Source: a virus
DNA: 46,702 bases
IMG/VR virus record: IMGVR_UViG_3300021378_001736
Coordinates: 1 to 46,702 of that record
Direction: 5' to 3' (one strand)
How positions within the stretch are numbered: the stretch's first letter is position 1; every line of letters starts with the position of its first letter. Position numbers and translations under genes: made by a program. Positions 24,549-32,320 of the stretch are shown one piece after another. Under the pieces are notes generated by a model. It had not been told where the DNA came from. It searched no databases and was given only the letters and a program-made list of their open reading frames with translations.

Positions 24549-25637
24549 CTACTCGTCTTCTACCCAGTATTGGATATACTTATCACTGAAGTCGTCCCAA
24601 CTCTTAACATTGTAGTGGTCAAACTCTAAGTCATAGTCTCTGAAGAGAGTAATTGCGGCTAATACATTCATTTCAGTTTCAAAATTCTTCATTGTGAACT
24701 GTAAGAAGTTATTAACATATTCGATAAGTTTTTTCTCATCTCCTGCTTTTTCTACTTCTTTAAGTTCATAACATAATGAAACTGTAAGAGCAAAGTTGGC
24801 TGATATCTCTTTTACTTTGAGTTCAGTAACTTTACCTTCTAGAACGTCTAACGGCTTAGGTAAGTCTGCGGCGAACTTTTTATGTGTCATAAACTTCACT
24901 GCCATACCTTCGCCTACTGCAGAAGCAACCATTTCTAGTAAATCATTACCTTCAAGGTCACCATCTGAAATAAGTTCACTTACAAAAGTCCAACTTCTTG
25001 GAGTTGCAAAACTTCTGCTTGAACTTTTTGGATCGAAGTCAAATAAGTCTGCCTTGTTGGCTGAAAGGTAACCAATAACATCTGCATTAATGCCGTTATT
25101 GATTGCCCAACCTTGCCAATCATCAAAACTTACTTCAAGTTCGAAATGTAAAAATCTGTTTTCTAACGGACTAGGCATTTTATATGTAACACCTTTGTCT
25201 GTTTCTCTGTTACCAGCCGCAACAACCACAACGTTATCAGGCAAATGATATTGTCCTACACGTCTGTTTAGCACTAACTGATATGCACTGGCTTGAACTG
25301 CCGGAGGTGCCGCATTTAATTCATCTAAGAAAAGCACCACTTTGTCATACTTACTGCATAGTTCTTCCGTAGGAAGTTCTGCAGGGGAGGCCCACTCCAT
25401 AGTATTTGTTTCTGGGTTTCTGTACGGATATCCTTTGATATCTGTTGGATCTAAAAGAGGCAATCTTAAATCAATTAGAAAACCATTGTCTTCTTCTGTG
25501 ATTTGTTGCATCAATTCTGATTTGCCAATACCGGGAGGACCCCATAAAAATACTGGTCTTTTCTTGTCAAAAGCCTTCTTGACATAAGATTTAGCCTTTG
25601 ATAGCCTAATCTTTCTTACTATTGTATCTTGTGACAT
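24549..25637 (-). CDS. MoxR-type AAA+ ATPase
   Basis: The 362-residue protein has Walker A GPPGIGKS (33-40), Walker B VVLFLDEL (about 100-107) with its LNAA continuation, a sensor-1-like VVAAGNRE segment and an ENRFLHFEL stretch with the Arg finger region. This is a MoxR/CbbQ-type AAA+ protein, which forms hexamers and remodels client complexes with a VWA partner. That partner is the next gene downstream. The phage client is unknown. A perfect sigma70-type promoter and TAGGAGTA SD precede it. Confidence 0.85.
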   Translation of the reverse strand: MSQDTIVRKIRLSKAKSYVKKAFDKKRPVFLWGPPGIGKSELMQQITEEDNGFLIDLRLPLLDPTDIKGYPYRNPETNTMEWASPAELPTEELCSKYDKVVLFLDELNAAPPAVQASAYQLVLNRRVGQYHLPDNVVVVAAGNRETDKGVTYKMPSPLENRFLHFELEVSFDDWQGWAINNGINADVIGYLSANKADLFDFDPKSSSRSFATPRSWTFVSELISDGDLEGNDLLEMVASAVGEGMAVKFMTHKKFAADLPKPLDVLEGKVTELKVKEISANFALTVSLCYELKEVEKAGDEKKLIEYVNNFLQFTMKNFETEMNVLAAITLFRDYDLEFDHYNVKSWDDFSDKYIQYWVEDE

Positions 25638-25672
25638 TTTTACTCCTATGTTTAATGTTACCTACATATATT

Positions 25673-25701
25673 ATTATACGTCGATATCGAGGTAATGTCA
25701 A
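25673..25701 (-). promoter_or_regulatory. sigma70-type promoter for the MoxR gene
   Basis: TTGACA (25696-25701), a 17-base spacer and TATAAT (25673-25678) on the minus strand make a perfect consensus promoter. The spacer contains the palindrome TCGATATCGA (25681-25690), a possible operator between the hexamers. Confidence 0.8.
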
Positions 25702-25704
25702 GAG

Positions 25705-26076
25705 TTATTTTAAACTTTTTAACCATTTATTAAAGTCATTTCCTCTTAACTTTAACATAAATGCGTCTTTACCGCTGAATAACACCATTTGTTTGCCGTC
25801 TACATAATAAGGAAACTTCATTACTTTATCCATTTTAATTACAATGTTACTAGTGATTTTAATGTCTTGTATTTTATATTGATAATAGTCATACACTTTC
25901 TTCATAATTTTAAGACCATATGGACTTAATCTTAAACCAGTTACATTGTTTGGACTCAGTCTAAAGTTTTTAAATATTTGGTACAAAAGGTCTTCGGTTT
26001 CGTATTCTTCGATACCAAGTTCTTCTCTTAATTGATTGGTTATTTTATATTGTATGCTATTTCTTAACGATGTCAC
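25705..26076 (-). CDS. hypothetical protein
   Basis: I do not recognise this 123-residue basic protein. It has two N-terminal helices (SIQYKITNQLREELG; DLLYQIFKNFRLS), a GLRLSPYGLKIMKKVYDYY segment resembling a helix-turn-helix-like unit, then beta strands ending in KDAFMLKLRGNDFNKWLKSL. The basic character and the LSPYGLKIM turn could fit nucleic-acid binding. It overlaps the preceding gene by 20 bases and is under the late-type promoter at 26382. Confidence 0.55.
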   Translation of the reverse strand: MTSLRNSIQYKITNQLREELGIEEYETEDLLYQIFKNFRLSPNNVTGLRLSPYGLKIMKKVYDYYQYKIQDIKITSNIVIKMDKVMKFPYYVDGKQMVLFSGKDAFMLKLRGNDFNKWLKSLK

Positions 26077-26362
26077 TTTCTTGAACCTCAGTCCCTTGGT
26101 CTAATCTAACAACAGAAAACTTGTCTGTTGTGAATTTTTTGTTAAGGCGTTCTGCAAGGTTAAAGGCGTGTCCAGGATTTGAAAAAGAAACTTTCTTATA
26201 CTTAGGACCTGGGTAGTCCATAAAGATATGACTGACTCGTAAGTTGATAGGTTCGCCATCAAAAAATACACTATAGATTGATTCTGCTTTAAGTATCTGC
26301 TCACTCTTATGTGTTTCTGTGTCTGTATGTTCTAATATAATTGTAGGCTTTGGTCTACTCAT
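26057..26362 (-). CDS. hypothetical protein
   Basis: I do not recognise this 101-residue protein. It is a strand-rich domain (TIILEHTD; YSVFFDGEPINLRVSHIF) followed by a helix (GHAFNLAERLNKKFTT) and a final strand (FSVVRLD). No membrane segment or catalytic motif is evident. The ATG at 26362 has a strong SD (AGGAGAC) and lies about 20 bases from a late-type promoter, so this is the first gene of a short two-gene late transcript. Confidence 0.55.
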   Translation of the reverse strand: MSRPKPTIILEHTDTETHKSEQILKAESIYSVFFDGEPINLRVSHIFMDYPGPKYKKVSFSNPGHAFNLAERLNKKFTTDKFSVVRLDQGTEVQESDIVKK

Positions 26363-26381
26363 TGTCTGTCTCCTGTATACT

Positions 26382-26389
26382 TATTTATC
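26382..26389 (-). promoter_or_regulatory. late-type phage promoter (GATAAATA)
   Basis: GATAAATA on the minus strand, 7 of 8 with the T4 late element, lies about 20 bases upstream of the ATG at 26362 and directly after the T-run of a possible terminator. It would serve the genes at 26057 and 25705. Confidence 0.6.
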
Positions 26390-26408
26390 AAAAAAATAGT
26401 TAAAACTA
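26390..26408 (-). terminator. possible AT-rich terminator
   Basis: On the minus strand TAGT-TTTA-ACTA followed by seven T residues resembles an intrinsic terminator. It would end transcription from the gene finishing at 26420, just before the late promoter. The stem is only 4-5 A/T-rich pairs, so efficiency is doubtful. Confidence 0.35.
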
Positions 26409-26419
26409 CTGTTAATGAT

Positions 26420-26692
26420 TTAATAATTACTTCTTAAAAGTCCAAACAATCCTGCGTCTCTACGCCTCTCAAATGTTATATATGCTATTTTAGTTTTGTC
26501 AACTACGTTAAAGTGCCAACCAAATTTACCTTTGCATTTTTCGTTTATACGTTCTAATACTCCTGCAGGTATGCCTATACTTTCCCAAGGTTCATCAGGA
26601 CCTCTGGCCCACTCGACTCTATACTGGAAAATTTTGTTATACCCACAATCTTTACGCCAATCGAAACTCTTAGAAGTGTCCGCCATCTGCAT
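26420..26692 (-). CDS. hypothetical protein
   Basis: I do not recognise this protein of up to 90 residues. Features are a YRVEWARGPDEPWESIGIPAGV segment, a FGWHFNVVDKTKIAYITFERR strand region and a GLFGLL tail. The start is either 26692 or the second Met at 26686; neither has a clear SD, and both overlap the upstream gene. Strand order suggests a small beta-rich domain. It is the last gene before a possible terminator. Confidence 0.5.
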   Translation of the reverse strand: MQMADTSKSFDWRKDCGYNKIFQYRVEWARGPDEPWESIGIPAGVLERINEKCKGKFGWHFNVVDKTKIAYITFERRRDAGLFGLLRSNY

Positions 26693-26855
26693 CTACATCA
26701 AATATTGTTTTATCTGGTTTATGGAACATATCGATTTCATCTTCGATTGCGATTAGTTGGTCTAGTAACCATTGTGAGTCTAGTATCGCAGTAGGCGAAG
26801 TGTTTGCTTTTTGTTCTACAAGTATTTTAAGACTGGTCAATGCTTCGCTTTTCAC
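26670..26855 (-). CDS. small hypothetical protein
   Basis: This 61-residue, helix-rich protein (ALTSLKILVEQKA; SQWLLDQLIAIEDEIDMF) ends in an acidic KTIFDVDADGGHF tail. It overlaps both neighbours by 20-30 bases in the same minus-strand chain, which supports it as real. No family is recognised. Confidence 0.5.
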   Translation of the reverse strand: MKSEALTSLKILVEQKANTSPTAILDSQWLLDQLIAIEDEIDMFHKPDKTIFDVDADGGHF

Positions 26856-27345
26856 GATTAAGTTCCCTTAGTCTTCTTCTGCACTCTATTTTGTTTGCAA
26901 ATGGTCCTTCATAACCATACTCTAATAGAGTAGAAAGTTTAGGACAATTACCGTGTTTCCACGCCTTGTCGAAGTTTATACAATACCAACCTGCGGCATA
27001 GTATACATCACTGTTTGATGTTTTTGCAAAAGTTGGTATCCTTGGATTGTAGTTAGGATGTGTTTCATCAATTGGAAAAGGATTTTTATACTTAATAGGA
27101 TGTCCTTGTATAAAGAAAGTTCCTGGCTCATTTACATTATCTAATTGTGTACTAAACACATCTTTAGTAGTGCCTAAAAATCTTAAACAGTCTTTTTTAG
27201 TTTCGAATGTTTCTCTCTCACCACTTTTATCAAGTAAGTCAAACTTACCTTGTATTGTTTGGCTTAATATACCAACATTACCTTTCTTACCTGCATCTAA
27301 AACTAACCAACTGTTATCAGTTATGGCTTTCAATTTTGCTTTCAT
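26827..27345 (-). CDS. hypothetical phage protein
   Basis: This 172-residue protein has an N-terminal strand-rich region (WLVLDAGKKGNVGILSQT) and a loop with many Pro/Asn residues. The C-terminal YYAAGWYCINFDKAW segment leads to basic helices (KIECRRRLRELNREKRS). I do not recognise it beyond a general resemblance to hypothetical proteins of marine T4-like phages. It starts with an AGGAGCG SD within the end of the 5' nuclease gene (29-base overlap), so it is co-translated with that gene and may act in replication. Confidence 0.5.
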   Translation of the reverse strand: MKAKLKAITDNSWLVLDAGKKGNVGILSQTIQGKFDLLDKSGERETFETKKDCLRFLGTTKDVFSTQLDNVNEPGTFFIQGHPIKYKNPFPIDETHPNYNPRIPTFAKTSNSDVYYAAGWYCINFDKAWKHGNCPKLSTLLEYGYEGPFANKIECRRRLRELNREKRSIDQS

Positions 27346-28336
27346 CTTTCATCGCTCCTTTATTTAACATAGTAGCAAACTCTGTGGCATCATCTGCCAA
27401 CCGTTGCATATCCCATTTAGCACAAAACTTCATAAAAGCAAATCCTACGTTAGTAGCACGTGGCTTTTGTAATGCTTCGTCAATACTTTCTAGACAACTT
27501 TGCCTTATCTCGTCTGGCTGTTCAGTTAAATCTATAAGTATTTTGTTTCTCAAAAAGTCATCTCTAACTCTGTGTTCTTCTTCATTATGGTCTGTCCATC
27601 TTTGTAACATAAAGTTGTTATAATTGAACCCGCCTGTGTTTCTATCTTCAAAGGCTTCCATAATACCTGTTTTGTTTTTGCTACCTTTCTTTCTAGCACC
27701 AGGGTATGCACTGAAAATGTTATCACTAGAGTCGCCTCTAACACACTTTTCAAACAATGCAAACTCTGGATCTATCGGTGTCTTAACATCTTTAGTCTTT
27801 TTATCAATTACCCACTCGCCTGTTTTAACACTTTTAAAGCCTTCTAAACTAACTAGTTCATCTGTAGTGCCGTTATATTGCGTTACATTGGGTGCTATGA
27901 GTTGATAAAAGTCACTATCAGTACTAACAATAATATGCTCATCGTCCGGACGTTGTTGTATCCATATAGCAATCATATCATCTGCTTCTGCTTGTTTGTT
28001 CTGCAAGATAGTTGCATTTGTCTTTTCTTGTAAGAATTCAATAAAGTCATTGTATGCTTCAAAGTACAACTCATCATCTTCTTGTTCTTTTACACTTCTT
28101 TGGTCAGCAATAACTCTACGGTTTGCTTTGTAAGGTGTATAAAAGTCTTTTCTCCAACTTCTTCCTTCCAAACAAAATACAACGTGGTCGCCGCCAAAGT
28201 CCCTGTAGGCTTTCCTAATACTGTTTAATGTAATGTGCATTGCCATACCGATTTTCATATCAATACTTTGCCCTCTACCGCCAACGTGTTTGGCTCGCAT
28301 AAACATATTAAGACTGTCTACAAGGATATACTTCAC
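27317..28336 (-). CDS. rnh: RNase H-like 5'-3' exonuclease (FEN/PIN fold)
   Basis: The 339-residue protein matches T4 RNase H and flap endonucleases. It opens with ILVDSLNMF (first metal Asp) and continues with an AEADDMIA motif, STDSDFYQL and RGDSSDNI, the acidic clusters that bind two metal ions in this family. T4 RNase H removes RNA primers and adjacent DNA from Okazaki fragments. Length is slightly above T4 RNase H (305 residues), with a C-terminal extension. It overlaps the upstream gene by 4 bases. Confidence 0.85.
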   Translation of the reverse strand: MKYILVDSLNMFMRAKHVGGRGQSIDMKIGMAMHITLNSIRKAYRDFGGDHVVFCLEGRSWRKDFYTPYKANRRVIADQRSVKEQEDDELYFEAYNDFIEFLQEKTNATILQNKQAEADDMIAIWIQQRPDDEHIIVSTDSDFYQLIAPNVTQYNGTTDELVSLEGFKSVKTGEWVIDKKTKDVKTPIDPEFALFEKCVRGDSSDNIFSAYPGARKKGSKNKTGIMEAFEDRNTGGFNYNNFMLQRWTDHNEEEHRVRDDFLRNKILIDLTEQPDEIRQSCLESIDEALQKPRATNVGFAFMKFCAKWDMQRLADDATEFATMLNKGAMKDESKIESHN

Positions 28337-28842
28337 TCTTTATCTTCCCCTTCTTCTTGTTCTGTTTCTTTTACAAAGTCTATATCTGGATTCTGCTGTA
28401 AGCCAAAGTCCATATCTGCTCTTTCTTGTAATAATACAGTTCTACATAAATCATTGAACCAAGTATTAACTACAACTTCATCGCTTTCGCCTTTGTAGCC
28501 GTTTTCGTGTAACATTTCTACAAACTTGTCATTCCAATCTAGTTCCATAAAACCTGCTTTAGGATTTTCAGGATCTACATCCATCTTAAGAACATTTACA
28601 TAAGGTTCGTCATTTACTTCTGCTTTTTTCTTGTGGAATTCTTGTTCAGTAATTACACCTTCTCTAAGGTCAATTTCTAACTTAATAACTTCTGCGTTGT
28701 CAGGGTCATTTATTTCTGCTAGACGTTTATCTAAATCTGCGCCTTCGTAAAAGTATTCTGCTTCTGCAACAAGTCTGCTTTTGCCTTTCAGACCCCAACT
28801 TGCAGGCATCATACTAAACGGTAATTTTGTTTTCTTCTTCAT
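28333..28842 (-). CDS. hypothetical acidic phage protein
   Basis: I do not recognise this 169-residue protein. It has a basic N-terminus (MKKKTKLPF), a middle rich in Glu/Asp and helices (YFYEGADLDKRLAEIND; FHKKKAEVND) and a very acidic C-terminal tail. The tail may mimic DNA or contact polymerase or clamp partners, which is speculation. It precedes the 5' nuclease with a 4-base overlap, which favours a replication-linked role. Confidence 0.5.
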   Translation of the reverse strand: MKKKTKLPFSMMPASWGLKGKSRLVAEAEYFYEGADLDKRLAEINDPDNAEVIKLEIDLREGVITEQEFHKKKAEVNDEPYVNVLKMDVDPENPKAGFMELDWNDKFVEMLHENGYKGESDEVVVNTWFNDLCRTVLLQERADMDFGLQQNPDIDFVKETEQEEGEDKE

Positions 28843-28873
28843 ATAATCTCTCTATTTAAATAGTATAACATCT

Positions 28874-29335
28874 TTATCCAACATCTGCAACCAAAGTAAT
28901 TGATTTAATAATACAAGTCTGTCTACTTGGTCTGCCAAAACTAATTGGTATAACTTTGTCGCCTCTGCCTATAGTAGTAAATCCGCCCCAAGGCACAAAT
29001 ACAATTTTTCCTGCAAATTGAAGTCCAGAACAAAAATATAATTCTATATCATATTCTTGTTTTCTAGCAGTTCTAACTCTAATTACATTGTTATTTTGTA
29101 TAGAATAACCTCTAATGCTTCTTACACTAATATTTCTAACTTGTAGGTCTTCTTTAGTTACAGCAATACCGTGTTCGGTATAACCAACAATACCTATTGG
29201 TTCTTCTGTTGTGCTATAAAGTATTTCTGATTTTTCTGCTTTTGTTTCAAATGCCACCATCATAAAGAACATTACTAGTGCTACTATTAAAAACGGACTC
29301 ATATTAATTAAAAAGTTTTTATCGTGTTCGTTCAT
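28874..29335 (-). CDS. membrane-anchored protein, DUF6491-like
   Basis: The 153-residue protein has one hydrophobic segment (about residues 13-29, FLIVALVMFFMMVAF) after a short charged N-terminus, so it is probably anchored in the inner membrane with its domain outside. The C-terminal half reads YFCSGLQFAGKI, RGDKVIP and CIIKSI. This spacing of paired cysteines and GD resembles DUF6491. The cysteines could form a disulphide in the periplasm. It sits one base from the QueE gene, which appears functionally unrelated. Confidence 0.5.
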   Translation of the reverse strand: MNEHDKNFLINMSPFLIVALVMFFMMVAFETKAEKSEILYSTTEEPIGIVGYTEHGIAVTKEDLQVRNISVRSIRGYSIQNNNVIRVRTARKQEYDIELYFCSGLQFAGKIVFVPWGGFTTIGRGDKVIPISFGRPSRQTCIIKSITLVADVG

Positions 29336-29336
29336 A

Positions 29337-30227
29337 TTATTTTCCTATTGCGTTACCGTATATGTGTACGTGAACTCTGCTTGTATAATTGTAGCCACGT
29401 TGTATGGCTTCGTCGGCTATACTTGCCTCTGTTTGTACTAAGCCTTCAAAGGTGCCGCCAACTCCCATAATCCATACAGGAAAGTCGCAACCGGCATCTC
29501 TAAATGCTTTAGTGTGTTCTTCAACTTCTCTCCAACTTTCATCTGTGCCATTTACTACATACTTCAATTGACCTACTGGACTTACTTCAGCATATCTGCC
29601 TATTACCTCAGGTTTAATTGCTTTCTTGTTCTTCTCACCAGCAGTACTCCACAGTTTAGGACTTAGACTCCAGTACCATTCAGAACCATTGGCCCAGGCT
29701 GGATATTCACGTTGTATGTATTCAGCAAACTCGTCTGTGATAGGCTTTGTGCCATTTGTTTCTACAGTAACATTCATAGGTTGATTGTTTCTGCGTTTAA
29801 ATTCTTCTATAACTTGCATCATACCAGGCTGTGTGTTTTTAAGCATTGGCTCGCCGCCTGTAAACACCATATGTACACTTTGCCCTGTAGCAGGATGTAC
29901 AAATTGAGAGTGCGGTAGAAGTGCCGTAAGTTCGTCTACAGCCTCCTCTACCGTCTTATCTGTTATTAAGTGTTTGTATTTCTTACTCCAAGTATAACTG
30001 CTATCACAACCTTTTTCAAACACAGGCAAATCAAATACATTTGTTATGTCTGTGATATCTAACTTTTCATAAGGTAAATCATATGTGCTTGGATCGGTTG
30101 GATCACTTTGTCCAAACCCATTACATTGTAAATTACATAGGAAAAATCTCATCCACAGACTAGGGATACCAACGTATTGTCCTTCGCCTTGTGCAGAGTA
30201 AAATGTTTCGCTATACTTTAATGTCAT
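29337..30227 (-). CDS. queE: 7-carboxy-7-deazaguanine synthase (QueE-like radical SAM)
   Basis: The 296-residue protein has the QueE start (YSETFYSAQGEG) and a FTGGEPML segment. QueE turns 6-carboxytetrahydropterin into 7-carboxy-7-deazaguanine. The cluster ligands are unusual: C31 and C35 (CNLQC) are followed by an insertion before C74 (GCDSSYTW), giving CX3CX38C instead of CX3CX2C. The CDSSYTW context corresponds to the usual CDTxYTW. The start overlaps the stop of the folE gene as TAATG, so the two pathway enzymes are translationally coupled. Confidence 0.85.
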   Translation of the reverse strand: MTLKYSETFYSAQGEGQYVGIPSLWMRFFLCNLQCNGFGQSDPTDPSTYDLPYEKLDITDITNVFDLPVFEKGCDSSYTWSKKYKHLITDKTVEEAVDELTALLPHSQFVHPATGQSVHMVFTGGEPMLKNTQPGMMQVIEEFKRRNNQPMNVTVETNGTKPITDEFAEYIQREYPAWANGSEWYWSLSPKLWSTAGEKNKKAIKPEVIGRYAEVSPVGQLKYVVNGTDESWREVEEHTKAFRDAGCDFPVWIMGVGGTFEGLVQTEASIADEAIQRGYNYTSRVHVHIYGNAIGK

Positions 30228-30916
30228 TACTTTCCGCAGGCGTATTGTGTTTGTAGTTTAATGTTATCCATAAATTCTTTTTGCACTTTTGCTTCTTCTT
30301 TAAAAGCACCTTCTAATACAGTTGTTTGTGTTAAACTGCTATGTGCTAACACACCTCTATTCTCTACGCAACCGTGTGTGGCTTGTATGTAAACACCTAA
30401 ATTCTTACTGCCAGTCGCCTTCATTATTTCTCTGGAAATATCATTAGCAAGTTCTTCTTGTAGTGTACCTCTTCTAGCACACCATTGTGCTATTCTAGTA
30501 TACTTAGAAAGACCTATAAGAGTCTCTCCTGCAATAATACCAATGTATGCTACACCTTTAACAGGCTGGTGATGATGCGAACACATACTTTGTATTTCAC
30601 TTCTCACAACCAACATACCTTTATAACCTTCTTCAATGTCATTAGGAAATGCTGTGGCATTAGGCATATCGTTATACCTACCCCACATAAGTTCATTGAT
30701 ATACATTTTAGCAAGACGTTTAGCAGTACCTTGACTGTTAGGGTCATTAAATCTATCAATTAGTAGTGTGTCTAATACACCTTCAAAATGAGGAACTAGT
30801 TCTTCTATCAGTTTTAGGTCGTCTCCTTCGTCCATAAACTGAGAAACGTTATCACTTGCCCAATACTTTGCTCCAGCATCTTTAATTCTTTGTGTTATTT
30901 TCTCACTAGTCTTCAT
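30227..30916 (-). CDS. folE: GTP cyclohydrolase I
   Basis: The 229-residue protein carries the GTP cyclohydrolase I zinc site: CSHHHQP (C112, H114, H115) and HGC (C183), plus a GLSKYTRIAQWCARR segment. The enzyme converts GTP to dihydroneopterin triphosphate, the first step towards folate, biopterin and 7-deazaguanines. In a phage next to queE, supply of the deazaguanine precursor is the likely role. The usual RxQxQE near the C-terminal half is replaced by RGTLQEEL, a moderate change. Confidence 0.9.
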   Translation of the reverse strand: MKTSEKITQRIKDAGAKYWASDNVSQFMDEGDDLKLIEELVPHFEGVLDTLLIDRFNDPNSQGTAKRLAKMYINELMWGRYNDMPNATAFPNDIEEGYKGMLVVRSEIQSMCSHHHQPVKGVAYIGIIAGETLIGLSKYTRIAQWCARRGTLQEELANDISREIMKATGSKNLGVYIQATHGCVENRGVLAHSSLTQTTVLEGAFKEEAKVQKEFMDNIKLQTQYACGK

Positions 30917-31106
30917 TTCCCATTTCCTTAATTTTATTTTTTAGTTCTTCTATTTCCCTTTTGAGTTCGAGTTTTTCAATCTTTTCATTTGCTAATATTG
31001 TATCATCCATATGATGCTCGTAATCATCAGCAATCTTTTTGTCCAAATCCCTGTGTCTTTCTTCTAAAACCTTAAGATGATTGGACAGACTTTTTAATGT
31101 ACTCAT
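30906..31106 (-). CDS. small coiled-coil protein, DUF465/YdcH-like
   Basis: This 66-residue protein is nearly all charged helix, with LKVLEERHRDLDKKI and LELKREIEELKNKIKEM heptads. Length and pattern resemble the DUF465 (YdcH) family, though low-complexity coiled coils give weak homology. It overlaps the folE start by 11 bases. Function is unknown. Confidence 0.5.
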   Translation of the reverse strand: MSTLKSLSNHLKVLEERHRDLDKKIADDYEHHMDDTILANEKIEKLELKREIEELKNKIKEMGNED

Positions 31107-31275
31107 TGTCTTCCCTCAATATACCGTTTTCCCAATTCTCACATACATCATTTGCATAATGTATACTTTTATCACGAACATCAACAGTACCAAACGGTTC
31201 GTAATCTTTAAACAAGTGTACTACAAAACCATCTGAATTGTCAACCACTTCTGCCTTTTTTATTGTGTTTTTCAT
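31072..31275 (-). CDS. small hypothetical protein
   Basis: I start at the ATG at 31275 (MKNTIKKAEV), which overlaps the stop of the phosphoribosyltransferase as ATGA; a start at 31284 is possible. The 67-residue product has a FVVHLFKDYEPFGTVDV strand pair and a hydrophilic tail. It is not recognised, and is supported by tight packing on both sides. Confidence 0.5.
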   Translation of the reverse strand: MKNTIKKAEVVDNSDGFVVHLFKDYEPFGTVDVRDKSIHYANDVCENWENGILREDNEYIKKSVQSS

Positions 31276-31745
31276 ACCCACCAATCCTCATATGGAAATA
31301 CTATCCAATTTTCTTCATCTGGTAAAACATTAACTGCTCTAAAATCTACAAATTCAAAATTACTGGATTCTTTAGCAAATATTGTAGCATACTTTACTTC
31401 TCCGTGCAACATTATTTGAGGTATATTTTCAACTTCATCGTGTATACCTTGAAGTGTTGCTCCTGAATCATTAATGTCATCAAATATTAAAATATTTTTG
31501 CCAATATAATGAGTTAGAATATGTTTTAATGTTTCTGCATCTTTGATGTCTCCATCTCTAGTTTGCCATCTGAAACCTTCAAACGGAACTTCATAATAAT
31601 GACTTAGCATAACTCCACCTGTATATCCGCCTCTACCAGGCCCTAATATTACATCGGGTCTATAACCAGTCTTAGCCATCTCTCTTGTGATAGTAGACAT
31701 ATAACAGTTCCACTTATCCCAAGATACATAAGTTTTATCTACCAT
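31272..31745 (-). CDS. phosphoribosyltransferase domain protein
   Basis: The 157-residue protein has the PRPP-binding motif ILIFDDINDSGATL (about 85-98) and an upstream PDVILGPGRGGYTGGVML strand-loop, typical of type I purine phosphoribosyltransferases such as Gpt and Hpt. These salvage nucleobases to nucleotides using PRPP. An unusual GPGRGG takes the place of the common GxxRGG. The base used is unknown: xanthine/guanine salvage or use of a modified base are both possible. It overlaps the next genes by a few bases on each side. Confidence 0.75.
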   Translation of the reverse strand: MVDKTYVSWDKWNCYMSTITREMAKTGYRPDVILGPGRGGYTGGVMLSHYYEVPFEGFRWQTRDGDIKDAETLKHILTHYIGKNILIFDDINDSGATLQGIHDEVENIPQIMLHGEVKYATIFAKESSNFEFVDFRAVNVLPDEENWIVFPYEDWWV

Positions 31746-32320
31746 TACTCAATCTCCTTAAGATTTACAACTAAACTTTCATAACTTTCTGTATTTGAAT
31801 ACTCCTTACAAATTGCTGAAATATCTATATCATTAAACTCGCACCATTTAGATATACGTTGTGCAATGTTTACGTCTACTGAGGTATTAAAATTACCTTC
31901 TTGCAAATTGTTTTCAATTGGTGTATTATGCTTGTATGCTCTAATCATTTGTATTACAACGTGTTTGAGACCGTTTGTGAATGCGTTACTGATACTTCTA
32001 ATCTTAGGATTTAATAGTTTACCTCTATTAACACATCTCAAATAAATCTCACCTGAAATTTCAAGTAGTTCTAATTCAACTGTATTTGTTTCAGGAAAAA
32101 AGATTACTTTGGCTACATTGAACACTTCTTTTCTAGAATCAAATTGTGTGTTCAAACAAAAGTAATTTATACTTTCCCAAATCTCTTTATCGTTTACAGG
32201 AAACAGTTCCTTTAAATCTATAATCTCGTTACCAACACCGATTGCTTTTACAACGTCCATAACTGGAACAGCACTTCTTTCGATTACTACGCCTGTTTTT
32301 CTCTGTTTAATTACACTCAT
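31745..32320 (-). CDS. hypothetical protein
   Basis: I do not recognise this 191-residue protein. It begins MSVIKQRKTGVVIERSAVPVM, has a beta strand pair in the middle (TVELELLEISGEIYLRCVNRG) and a helical C-terminal half with AQRISKWCEFNDIDISAICKE, which could be a small helical bundle. There is no catalytic motif or membrane segment. The start overlaps the stop of the epimerase gene by 4 bases and its end overlaps the phosphoribosyltransferase start by 1. Confidence 0.5.
   Translation of the reverse strand: MSVIKQRKTGVVIERSAVPVMDVVKAIGVGNEIIDLKELFPVNDKEIWESINYFCLNTQFDSRKEVFNVAKVIFFPETNTVELELLEISGEIYLRCVNRGKLLNPKIRSISNAFTNGLKHVVIQMIRAYKHNTPIENNLQEGNFNTSVDVNIAQRISKWCEFNDIDISAICKEYSNTESYESLVVNLKEIE

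Noticed and set aside
28852-28863. CTATTTAAATAG palindrome as a promoter or operator
   Set aside because: It is a short A/T-only palindrome that could arise by chance in AT-rich DNA and does not match the late element closely.
31272-31745. Phosphoribosyltransferase as part of the deazaguanine pathway
   Set aside because: Its PRPP motif is generic and the DpdA route does not need it; position alone is not enough.
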